Part shown: piece by piece, positions 23,836 to 31,799 of the stretch | How positions within the stretch are numbered: the first letter of the stretch is position 1 | Layout: every line of letters begins with the position of its first letter | NCBI GenBank assembly: GCA_002340325.1 | Contig: DDLV01000168.1 | Span: 1 to 54,411 of the forward strand | Length of the DNA stretch: 54,411 bases | Direction: 5' to 3' | Source: Glaciecola sp. UBA2563 | Lineage (GTDB): Bacteria; Pseudomonadota; Gammaproteobacteria; Enterobacterales; Alteromonadaceae | Notes under the pieces: model-generated | Databases searched by the model: none | What the model saw: only the letters and a program-made list of their open reading frames with translations | What the model was told of the DNA's origin: nothing | Translations under genes and position numbers: made by a program

Positions 23836-24996
23836 ATGAACAAACCAATACCCAACAGCGATGTACAAGAGTTTATTTCTATAAGAAGAGATATTCACAA
23901 ACATCCTGAAACAGCCTATGAAGAATTTAGAACAAGCAAAATCGTTGCTGCAAAGCTTAAAGAGTTTGGTTTAGTCGTCACCACCGGCCTTGCCGGAACA
24001 GGCGTCGTGGGCTCACTACATCGCGGACAAGGTCCATCAATTGGACTGCGTGCTGATATGGATGCCCTGCATTTGCACGAATTGAATACCTTTGATTATA
24101 AATCTTCAATTGAAGGTAAAATGCATGCGTGTGGTCACGATGGGCATACTGCAATGTTGTTGGGTGCTGCAAAATACCTGAGTGCAAACGACACCTTCAC
24201 AGGTACTGTGCATTTTATCTTTCAGCCCGCAGAAGAAAACGAGCGGGGCGCGAAAACGATGATAGACGACGGGCTCTTTGAAAAATTCGACATCGATTAT
24301 GTTTATGGTATGCACAATTGGCCTGAGTTACCTGCTGGAAAATTTGCTATTTGTAGTGGTCCCATTATGGGAGCCTTTGAACTATTCGAAATTAGCCTGT
24401 CTGGCAAGGGCGCTCATGCGGCCATGCCACACCAAGGCACGGATATTATCGTTGTTGCAAGTCAGCTGGTAACTGCGCTGCAAACCATTGTCTCTAGGAG
24501 CATTGATCCGCAACATGCTGCCGTTTTTAGTGTCACTCAGATTCATAGCGGAGACACATGGAATGTGCTTCCCGAAGAAGCGGTAATACGAGGCGGTATG
24601 CGCTTTTTCTATAAAGAAGATAGAGACGTTTTAAAAGCTAAGCTGGAAAAACTAACAACGAATATTTGCGCGAGTTTCGACATTGCCAGCAACATTGAAT
24701 ACAAAAACCACTACCCTGCTGTTATTAATGAGCGTTCGGCAACGCAAAAAGCAATATCAGCTGCTGGTAATGTTGTTGGAAATGAAAATGTAGAAACAGG
24801 CGTTACGCCATCTATGGCTTCAGAGGACTTTGCCTTTATGCTAGAGAAAAAACCTGGCTGCTACATTTGGATCGGCAACCGCTCAACCGACAAAGAAAAG
24901 TCACTACATAACCCTTATTACGATTTTAACGACGATATCATTGCGACTGGTATTGAATATTGGGTGCAATTAGTTGAACAAGAGTTGCCCCAATAA
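23836..24996 (+). CDS. M20-family amidohydrolase (hippurate hydrolase/N-acyl amino acid amidohydrolase type)
   Basis: A 386-residue zinc hydrolase of the M20D branch. Metal and catalytic motifs: RADMDALHL, MHACGHDGHTAMLLGAAKYL, FQPAEENERGAKTMIDDG and GMHNWPELPAG. The dimerisation domain insert is at GAHAAMPHQGTD. Family members cleave N-acyl groups (acetyl, benzoyl, indole-acetyl) from amino acids. No signal peptide, so it acts in the cytoplasm. The substrate cannot be set from the sequence. It stands alone between a divergent transporter and a convergent surface-protein gene. Confidence 0.92.
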   Translation: MNKPIPNSDVQEFISIRRDIHKHPETAYEEFRTSKIVAAKLKEFGLVVTTGLAGTGVVGSLHRGQGPSIGLRADMDALHLHELNTFDYKSSIEGKMHACGHDGHTAMLLGAAKYLSANDTFTGTVHFIFQPAEENERGAKTMIDDGLFEKFDIDYVYGMHNWPELPAGKFAICSGPIMGAFELFEISLSGKGAHAAMPHQGTDIIVVASQLVTALQTIVSRSIDPQHAAVFSVTQIHSGDTWNVLPEEAVIRGGMRFFYKEDRDVLKAKLEKLTTNICASFDIASNIEYKNHYPAVINERSATQKAISAAGNVVGNENVETGVTPSMASEDFAFMLEKKPGCYIWIGNRSTDKEKSLHNPYYDFNDDIIATGIEYWVQLVEQELPQ

Positions 24997-25062
24997 GGTG
25001 ATTGTAATTACTCGATATTTGCAGTGTTCGTAACCCTAGGATCAATATCCCGTAGGTTTATG

Positions 25063-26196
25063 CTAATTGCCCGAACGGCTTTGTAAGCGTTTACGCAGCA
25101 TCATTCCAACCACACATAATCCAAACAGAATTAAAATAGGTGGCGCGTTCACGTCTATTGGTGACTTTTGAATGATTGTCGGTGTTGTTGGTATTGGCGT
25201 AGTTGAACGTGGGGGCTGCCACGTCGGCGGTACAGGAGCGTTCGGCAATTCTCCCGTTGGAGGTATAAAGGTAGTTGGTGGCTCTCCCACTGGCGGGATG
25301 GGCATGGTTGTCGATTGTCTTGAAAGACTATCAAATGATGGAGTTATACCTGCCAGCGGTTTATACATATTTAGGTTTTTAAATTTGGGCGCGCGCATTG
25401 GGAATTGAAAATCGGCCATTGCCATTGCCATTGCAGTCTCGGGCATGTATTCCACTGGCGGCTTAGGCGTTGATTCTTTCTGCACGTATGGAATTGATTT
25501 GAATTCTGCGACTTTTGGTCGAGCTATAATGAGATCTTGATAACTATCATTCGTCAACAACTTAAACTCGTATTTATTTTCTACGTAAGCTAATCGAGCC
25601 AACCATCTTTCGGCAATGTCTTTTATGCGGCGGTCTTTCGCGGTTAACACATTAAACCTACCAGTGTTTAAATCTATAGATGCAGGATCGTATACGATTT
25701 CCCAAATCGCTGATTGCATTGCTGCTGAATACAATCCTGCGTCCTTTTGCCCCTTTTTGTTAACTACGGTGGGATATGCAACAGTGAAGAGTCTGCCCAT
25801 TATTTCTTGTTGGACTTTGTTGCCATTAAAAAAGGTATCAGGTTCCTCAACACTATAGGCTGCGACACCAGATGCTTTGATATTCACGCCAAATTCCACG
25901 CAAAATGCGTAAAGGAAATTATTATTGTCAGTGCCTTTAGAACTTAACGATGGACTTATGCGATTAGCGTCAATGACGCCCATCTGGAGTGCACCAACAT
26001 TACGCCGAGTTGGCGTACCATAGAAGCTGAAGGATACATTTCCAGTCCCGAACACTCTATAATCGTAAGCGATATCAACCTGTCTGTTAAGCTCCGCTTT
26101 CACGACTTGGGCGAACAACAAAAGACTGCTCAGACATAATGACGCGCATACAACCATAGTTCGGACTGTACCTATCGCTACTACTTTCTGACTCAA
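25063..26196 (-). CDS. Exported protein with thioester-like domain, Pro-rich stalk and PEP-CTERM-like anchor
   Basis: A 377-residue surface protein. I prefer the TTG at 26196 (AAGAGG just upstream), which places a signal peptide (VRTMVVCASLCLSSLLLFAQVVKA) at the N terminus; the ORF can extend to 26259. The first domain has AFCVEFGVN and, later, SAAMQSAIWEI. This Cys...Gln-xAIW pairing is the pattern of thioester domains, which bind host or surface amines covalently. A Pro/Thr-rich stalk follows (PPVGEPPTTFIPPTGELP). The C terminus (VNAPPILILFGLCVVGMML then Arg/Lys) resembles the PEP-CTERM sorting signal in its VNAP form. An exosortase is not in the window. The thioester is inferred from motifs only. 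Confidence 0.68.
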   Translation of the reverse strand: MSQKVVAIGTVRTMVVCASLCLSSLLLFAQVVKAELNRQVDIAYDYRVFGTGNVSFSFYGTPTRRNVGALQMGVIDANRISPSLSSKGTDNNNFLYAFCVEFGVNIKASGVAAYSVEEPDTFFNGNKVQQEIMGRLFTVAYPTVVNKKGQKDAGLYSAAMQSAIWEIVYDPASIDLNTGRFNVLTAKDRRIKDIAERWLARLAYVENKYEFKLLTNDSYQDLIIARPKVAEFKSIPYVQKESTPKPPVEYMPETAMAMAMADFQFPMRAPKFKNLNMYKPLAGITPSFDSLSRQSTTMPIPPVGEPPTTFIPPTGELPNAPVPPTWQPPRSTTPIPTTPTIIQKSPIDVNAPPILILFGLCVVGMMLRKRLQSRSGN

Positions 26197-26232
26197 ATTT
26201 ACCTCTTGATAAAAAACTTTTTCGCGCTTATC

Positions 26233-26265
26233 TAGGGCGTGTTGATCATTGTTCAACACGCCCTA
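26233..26265. promoter_or_regulatory. Perfect 12+12 inverted repeat in the leader of the surface-protein gene
   Basis: TAGGGCGTGTTG (26233-26244) and CAACACGCCCTA (26254-26265) are exact reverse complements with a 9-base centre. The GC-rich arms contrast with the AT-rich surroundings. No T-tract follows on either strand, so it is not a typical terminator. It could be an operator, an RNA hairpin in the leader, or a leftover mobile-element end. Confidence 0.55.
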
Positions 26266-26320
26266 ATGTATCGGCAGTTTCGATAGCCTATAAAGAGGTA
26301 ATTTGAAGCAAATATATAAA

Positions 26321-26332
26321 AAACACGTGTTT
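26321..26332. promoter_or_regulatory. 12-base palindrome AAACACGTGTTT
   Basis: A perfect 12-base palindrome lies between menA and the surface-protein gene, about 125 bases upstream of the latter's preferred start. It is a candidate regulator site. The only evidence is its symmetry. Confidence 0.3.
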
Positions 26333-26376
26333 GCCAGAAGACAAAATAAAAACTACTACAGCCAAATGCGAAGCTA

Positions 26377-27279
26377 TTATGTTAACGAAAAATACGATGA
26401 CGCCAGAAGGCTTATGCTAACAACAACAGCGTAAATAAAACCAAACAATGCTGTCTTTGCAAGCAGAACATTTAGCTTTGTTCCAGAATATGTGGTTATT
26501 GCGCGGTACAAAATAGGTAGAAAAACAGAGCAAATTAATGCCGGTATAAAAATGACAAAAGCATCTAGTGTAGACACCAACGTTAACGCTATTAAATGCA
26601 CTAATAACGAACCAACCATCAAGAAGGAAAAAACCTGTCTAGATCGTGCGTCACCCAATCTCACTGCCAATGTAATTTTGCCCGCTTTTGCATCTGTTTC
26701 GATATCTCTAATATTGTTGACCAACATAATTGCACTACTTTGTATGCCTGCAGTCACTGCGAGTATCAATGCATTCAATGACAAGCTACCTGTTTGCAGA
26801 AAATAGCTCCCTAACACGGCAACTAATCCAAAGAATACAAATACCGACAACTCACCTAATGCATTTGATGCAAGTGGGAATGGGCCAGCACTGTAAGCGT
26901 AAATACCTAACAAACAAGCACTGCCGAGCAATAGAAACAAAAAACCGCCTTGATAAACAAGATAGATGCCCGAGACAATAGAGATGCAAACCGAGACTTT
27001 CACGGCCAAAGATAGTGCCGACACCGAAACTAAGCCTGATTGGAGCACTCTTTTTGGACCGAGCCTTTTGCTGCTGTCTACACCCGAGATACCGTCGCAG
27101 AGATCGTTGGCTAAATTGACCGATATTTGCAAAAATAACGCGCAAACTAGCGTGATGATAAAAAGCGCAGTATCAAAAAATCCATCATATTTAGCGAGTG
27201 CCGTTGCAAGTAACACCGGGCCTATTGACGCTAACAGTGTTTTTGGACGAATTGCCTGCCACCAAATGCTCATTTTCAA
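26377..27279 (-). CDS. menA: MenA, 1,4-dihydroxy-2-naphthoate polyprenyltransferase
   Basis: A 300-residue UbiA-superfamily membrane prenyltransferase with 8-9 transmembrane segments. The first Asp-rich motif is NLANDLCDGISGVDSSKRLGPKR and the second NNIRDIETDAKAGKITLAVRLG; both are typical of MenA. It begins WWQAIRPKTLLASIGPVLLATA as in relatives. It joins the prenyl chain to the naphthoquinone ring in menaquinone synthesis. No other men genes are nearby. Menaquinone is the carrier linked to CoxG in mycobacteria, but a link to the cox genes here is speculative. It is divergent from the BASS transporter gene. Confidence 0.9.
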   Translation of the reverse strand: MKMSIWWQAIRPKTLLASIGPVLLATALAKYDGFFDTALFIITLVCALFLQISVNLANDLCDGISGVDSSKRLGPKRVLQSGLVSVSALSLAVKVSVCISIVSGIYLVYQGGFLFLLLGSACLLGIYAYSAGPFPLASNALGELSVFVFFGLVAVLGSYFLQTGSLSLNALILAVTAGIQSSAIMLVNNIRDIETDAKAGKITLAVRLGDARSRQVFSFLMVGSLLVHLIALTLVSTLDAFVIFIPALICSVFLPILYRAITTYSGTKLNVLLAKTALFGFIYAVVVSISLLASSYFSLT

Positions 27280-27366
27280 CTTGCATTAAAAAAGTAAAAA
27301 CTAATGATAATATGGTAATGTCGTCGAATGTAGCGATTTATGGATGAATGATGCATTTAGATAGAG

Positions 27367-28254
27367 ATGTACCCTGTGGCTGATATAGTTTCACAAATTT
27401 TACTGCCAGTAACGCTTGCCTTCATTATGCTAGTAATGGGGCTAAGCCTGTCTCGATCGGATTTTGTTAATCTGATTCAAGCCCCGAGAGAGACGCTTCT
27501 GGGATTGTGCCTACAATTACTATTATTGCCATTACTAGCAATCGTTATTGCATTTACTTTTCAACTATCAGCAATTGCCAGTGCTGGCCTACTCTTACTT
27601 TCCTTGTGCCCAGGTGGCGCAACGTCTAACGCATTTAGTATGTTTGCGAAAGGCAATGTTGCGCTTAGCATAAGTCTCACCGCCATAACAAGCTTGATAG
27701 TTCCGTTTACAATTCCATTGAGCTTTGCCGCCTACCTATTGCTAACTGGCGATGCAAACGATGATTTCGACTTTCCTGTTGGACTAATGATGAAACAACT
27801 TATTGTTGTGACATTAATACCCGTCATCACTGGCATGTTGTTGCGACATTTTTTGATTTATCAAACGGAGAGATGTTTGCCAATGCTGAAAAAGTTGTCA
27901 GGTGTATTGTTGATCAGCGTTATTGTCTTGTTATTCATTACAAATCATCAAGCTTTGTCAAAAGGGATATCTAGCACGGGAATGGCAGTTATTGCTCTGT
28001 GTATTATGTCAATGTCAATCGCTTTTTGGCTTAGCCGTAAAGCAAACCTAAGCTTTGCGTCAACCAAGACAATAACGATAGAAGTCGGGGTACAAAATGC
28101 AGGCACTGCAATGCTCATCGCTTTTACCGTTTTGAATCGACCAGAGTTGGCAATGACACCGCTGTTATATGGCTTACTAATGAATATTCCAGCAATTTCA
28201 TTTGTGTTATGGGTAAATCGGAAACGATTTAATAATCGGGCGGCAGATGTTTAA
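27367..28254 (+). CDS. BASS-family sodium-dependent transporter
   Basis: A 295-residue membrane protein of the bile acid:sodium symporter superfamily. It has about nine transmembrane segments, the early VMGLSLSRSDF segment, the motif LCPGGATSNAFSMFAKGNVALS, and a second half with EVGVQNAGTAMLIAFTVL, where the BASS core glutamate and the crossover region lie. Bacterial members import organic anions such as keto acids or pantoate with sodium; the substrate is not known here. The start at 27367 has only a weak Shine-Dalgarno. Confidence 0.88.
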   Translation: MYPVADIVSQILLPVTLAFIMLVMGLSLSRSDFVNLIQAPRETLLGLCLQLLLLPLLAIVIAFTFQLSAIASAGLLLLSLCPGGATSNAFSMFAKGNVALSISLTAITSLIVPFTIPLSFAAYLLLTGDANDDFDFPVGLMMKQLIVVTLIPVITGMLLRHFLIYQTERCLPMLKKLSGVLLISVIVLLFITNHQALSKGISSTGMAVIALCIMSMSIAFWLSRKANLSFASTKTITIEVGVQNAGTAMLIAFTVLNRPELAMTPLLYGLLMNIPAISFVLWVNRKRFNNRAADV

Positions 28255-28287
28255 CTCTTTTATCTACATCGTTAAATGCCTTACAAT

Positions 28288-29424
28288 TTAATCATGCACC
28301 AGCGTTCCATTTTTATAGACTTTACTTACTAATAACTCGTCGTTAAGCAAGACAAAGTCAGCGTCAAAAGTCTTTGCAATTTTGCCCTTTGAATTTTCTA
28401 ACCCAAGGAATGTTGCCGGAACTCTCGTTGCCATATCCACGCAATCATGTAGTGGAAAACCCAGCTGCTCATAAGCATATTTAATCGCTGAAGCCATATT
28501 TAAACAGGAGCCTGCAAGCGTGCCATCTGGCGTTGTTAAACGGTTGTCTTGACGCTCGATATTAGTATCAAAGAATGGCAATGATGATGCTTCACTGCCA
28601 ACATGTGGCATGGCATCGGTAACCAACATAATTCGATCGATGCCCTTCGCTTGTATAGCGAGTTTTGCCGAAATAGGATGGACATGTTCGCCATCCAAAA
28701 TAATACCCGCATATGCTGATTTTGCATTCATAGCTGCACCTACCATTCCCGGTTCACGAGATGTCAGTGGTGACATTGCATTGAACAAATGTGTAAAGCC
28801 CGTTGCACCGGCCTCAATAGCCATTACTACTTGTTCAAAAGTGGCATTACTATGGCCTAAGCTTATGATAATGCCCTGATTAACAAGCGCTTTAATTACG
28901 TCTGGTGGAATCCGATCTGGTGCAACGGTAAGTAACACCTTACCAATATCTTTTCGAGTAATAACATCGAGTTCTTCATCGCTCAGCTCTCGAATGAACT
29001 CTTCTTTGTGAATGCCTTTCTTTGTTGTATCCAAAAAAGGACCTTCAAAGTGAACGCCGACAATACCATTTTGATCTTCTGATCTTGCCAACGCTATCGC
29101 ATCAGCTGCTTTGCGCATGGTTTCTGCTGTATCGGTGATAATAGTCGGTAACATCGACGTTGTACCAAATTTGCGATGAGCACTCATTATCGTCTGAACG
29201 CCATTGTTAGTGGGGTCCGAATTAAACAAAACGCCCCCACCACCGTTGACTTGGACATCGATGAAGCCGGGTACTAACCACCCCTCCAAACACTTATCCG
29301 TATATGGGTTAAAGGTCACAATATCCTTAATAACACCATCTTTAATCACAATGCTCTTACCAGGCTCCCATCGATTATCAATCAATATTTTTTGTGCACT
29401 TAACCTATGCATTTCAAACTCCAT
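28288..29424 (-). CDS. nagA: NagA, N-acetylglucosamine-6-phosphate deacetylase
   Basis: A 378-residue amidohydrolase that removes acetate from GlcNAc-6-phosphate. Motifs: VPGFIDVQVNGGGG, GVHFEGPFLDTTKKGIH (metal-ligand Glu), LGHSNATFEQV (His), HLFNAMSPLTSREPG, and catalytic Asp in LVTDAMPHVGSE. The ATG at 29424 has AGGA 7 bases upstream; the longer frame to 29454 would add an unlikely Cys-rich N terminus. It lies 97 bases after the NagK-MurQ fusion, as one transcription unit for amino-sugar catabolism. The deaminase gene nagB is not in the window. Confidence 0.93.
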   Translation of the reverse strand: MEFEMHRLSAQKILIDNRWEPGKSIVIKDGVIKDIVTFNPYTDKCLEGWLVPGFIDVQVNGGGGVLFNSDPTNNGVQTIMSAHRKFGTTSMLPTIITDTAETMRKAADAIALARSEDQNGIVGVHFEGPFLDTTKKGIHKEEFIRELSDEELDVITRKDIGKVLLTVAPDRIPPDVIKALVNQGIIISLGHSNATFEQVVMAIEAGATGFTHLFNAMSPLTSREPGMVGAAMNAKSAYAGIILDGEHVHPISAKLAIQAKGIDRIMLVTDAMPHVGSEASSLPFFDTNIERQDNRLTTPDGTLAGSCLNMASAIKYAYEQLGFPLHDCVDMATRVPATFLGLENSKGKIAKTFDADFVLLNDELLVSKVYKNGTLVHD

Positions 29425-29521
29425 ATTGTTCCTGTCGCAGACGCAGACTCGCATGAGGACAGCATAACGCCGTGAGTATTTATCACAGCGATACCGGCGT
29501 TGATAATTAGTTCAATGCTAT

Positions 29522-31504
29522 TCATTGTAATGACAAAGCCTCAATTGCACGTCTTAACCTGCCTTCATGCTTATCTAAAAGCAGGCTGGCTTTTTCTTTT
29601 GTAAGCTGAGATTTTATAATAAGTATTGCAAGTTTTGCTCGATAATCTGCATCGTCTAACGCCTGTTTGGCTTGCTCCTGCGAACAACTGGTTGCCTGCA
29701 TAACAATTCTGATTGCTCGCGCGACAAGCTTCTTATTGCTGGCGTTGACATCAACCATTAAGTTTTCATAGCACTTACCCAACTGGATCATAGATGCTGT
29801 GGTTAACATATTTAAAATAAGTTTTTGTGCGGTTCCAGATTTCATCCTTGTCGACCCGGTTAACACTTCAGGACCGACTTCGGCACAAATGGCAATGTCA
29901 GCACTTGTTGTCAACGCCGAGTTTGGATTACAAGTAATCGACACAGTTGTTGCGCCCTGCTTTTTAGCATACGCCAAACCGCCTAATACATAAGGTGTGC
30001 GACCGCTTGCGGCGATACCAACGAGTACATCTTGTGCCGACAAGTTGTTTTTTTCTAGATCTTCAACAGCCAGCAATTCATTGTCTTCTGCTCCTTCAAC
30101 CGCCTTGTACACCGCTTTGTCTCCACCCGCTATTATCGCTAAAACTAAATCGCTGTCTACGGAGAAAGTAGGCGGACATTCAACAGCATCAAGGATCCCC
30201 AATCGACCGCTGGTACCTGCGCCTAAATACACCAGTCTTCCGCCATCTTTAAATGCATTAACAATTGCATTTACCGCGTCAGAAATGGCAGGGATCTCAG
30301 ATTTGATCGCTTTAGGCACCATGCTATCTTCTTGATTAATTAACGATAATACTTGTTGCGTAGCTAGCAAATCGATGTCCATTGACTTCGGGTTTCGACT
30401 TTCAGATAACAGTGTATCAAGCTGTGCAATTAGCGTTGATTCATTGTGATTTGACATGTTGGAATTAGCTTCAAGTGAGACATTGGCGCTTTCACGTCCA
30501 TCGCTCGATGCTTTTTGCGTCATTTTACTGTGCGCATCAATTCGTTTTTTAGCCTGATTCAAGTCATGTTCCAATGCCACAAAGCAAGCACCGTCTATTG
30601 CGCTGCCTTTTGCTTGTTGTATTTTGTTCGAAAGCCGTGGCGAGAGGTTTTCACGTGTTATAGATGCCAAACTGCCACTTAGCACTATTGGAATGTCTTC
30701 TCGCAAAGCAGCGCTGTTGATTAGGCGTTCAACTTCTACAATGTGCTGTTGAAAGACTGCATTAGCCACTGAACAACTATCTCTCAAAGTCGTCACGATA
30801 GGCGCAAGCTGGCCATAGTCAAATGCACTTGCTTGTGACAGCCATGCCAAAATAGTTTGTTTATTGCTACCTATCGTTTTTTTAATTTGCTGCGCGAGCA
30901 AAGATTCATCCAGACTCTTCTGAACGATGCATTTATCGATTTCAGATAGCGTCTGTTGAACCGCGAGTTTGCCCATAAAAGCTGCACCGCCTTCATCGCC
31001 AATGGAGAACCCCCACCCGCCTACTTGAGTAAAACGACTCTCTTCATCGATCACGGTAGCAACCGAACCAGTGCCTAAAGCGACGCATACAACAGGCTGA
31101 TTACCTCCTGCTCCGATTGCTGATACGCGTGCATCTGATGTTACTATGAGTCTTTCTTTTTCAAGAAAAAACTGGCTCAGTAAATGATTTCTAAGTTTCT
31201 TATTTAGAATATCATTTTCAGCACCAGACACCCCGGCGGCTACGATAGCATCCGTAACTTCAAACTTTCCTATTTCGCCAAGCTTTTGCAGGACTGCACT
31301 GAGGTTGGTACACGATTGATGAAAATCATTCGTCAGTGCACAAGGACCACCGGCATATTCCGCCAGTATTGATGCACTTGTTTGCAATTCATCGAACAAC
31401 ACAGAGCTATTTTCTTGTTTGGATTTAAGGGTCTTATCAAACACTAAGGCTCTGCCAGTTGTTTTTGACCCACCACCATCAATACCGATAATAATTTGCG
31501 ACAT
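29522..31504 (-). CDS. Fused GlcNAc kinase (BadF/NagK-type) and MurNAc-6-phosphate etherase (MurQ)
   Basis: A 660-residue single ORF. Residues 1-318 are a BadF/BadG-type sugar kinase: IIIGIDGGGSKTTGRAL phosphate loop, VALGTGSVAT, and GGWGFSIGDEGGAAFMG. After a Ser- and Asn-rich linker (about 319-350), residues 351-660 are a full MurQ: GAGTSGRLGILDAVECPPTF, VGIAASGRTPYVLGGL, STRMKSGTAQKLILNML, VDVNASNKKLVARA. The kinase should phosphorylate GlcNAc or related sugars. The etherase converts MurNAc-6-phosphate to GlcNAc-6-phosphate, the substrate of NagA next door. So the fusion joins peptidoglycan recycling to GlcNAc use. No internal ribosome binding site is seen before Met350. Confidence 0.9.
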   Translation of the reverse strand: MSQIIIGIDGGGSKTTGRALVFDKTLKSKQENSSVLFDELQTSASILAEYAGGPCALTNDFHQSCTNLSAVLQKLGEIGKFEVTDAIVAAGVSGAENDILNKKLRNHLLSQFFLEKERLIVTSDARVSAIGAGGNQPVVCVALGTGSVATVIDEESRFTQVGGWGFSIGDEGGAAFMGKLAVQQTLSEIDKCIVQKSLDESLLAQQIKKTIGSNKQTILAWLSQASAFDYGQLAPIVTTLRDSCSVANAVFQQHIVEVERLINSAALREDIPIVLSGSLASITRENLSPRLSNKIQQAKGSAIDGACFVALEHDLNQAKKRIDAHSKMTQKASSDGRESANVSLEANSNMSNHNESTLIAQLDTLLSESRNPKSMDIDLLATQQVLSLINQEDSMVPKAIKSEIPAISDAVNAIVNAFKDGGRLVYLGAGTSGRLGILDAVECPPTFSVDSDLVLAIIAGGDKAVYKAVEGAEDNELLAVEDLEKNNLSAQDVLVGIAASGRTPYVLGGLAYAKKQGATTVSITCNPNSALTTSADIAICAEVGPEVLTGSTRMKSGTAQKLILNMLTTASMIQLGKCYENLMVDVNASNKKLVARAIRIVMQATSCSQEQAKQALDDADYRAKLAILIIKSQLTKEKASLLLDKHEGRLRRAIEALSLQ

Positions 31505-31578
31505 AAGTTCTTTTTGTTATTAGAGTTTTGGTAACAAACCGAATACGTATTACCATTTAATGACAATGTAGTTTATAA

Positions 31579-31647
31579 CTCAAGTGCTCAGGTAAATAAT
31601 CATCGCCAGCTTATTAAGATAAGCTAAGGTGGGATGATAGTTTTGAG
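31579..31647. promoter_or_regulatory. Long imperfect hairpin in the divergent nag intergenic region
   Basis: The 295-base gap between the divergent nagK-murQ and nagZ genes holds an inverted repeat centred on AGCTTAT-TAAG-ATAAGCT (31608-31625). It extends outwards imperfectly as ATCATC/GATGAT and CTCAA/TTGAG. Nearby, AATACGTATT (31542-31551) is a perfect palindrome. Both could be regulator sites for the two arms of the locus. No match to a known NagC or NagR operator could be assigned with confidence. Confidence 0.4.
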
Positions 31648-31799
31648 AGAGTGTTAAGTAAGCGTTTGTAATAGCGTAGCCTCACTCTCTACGAACGACA
31701 ATCCCATGCCAACTAGCTTAACTAACCTTTTAGTTGCGAGTTTCGATGATATTAGTAAGCTGAACACAACTGTAGAGATTACAAAGCAAACAATAAAAT

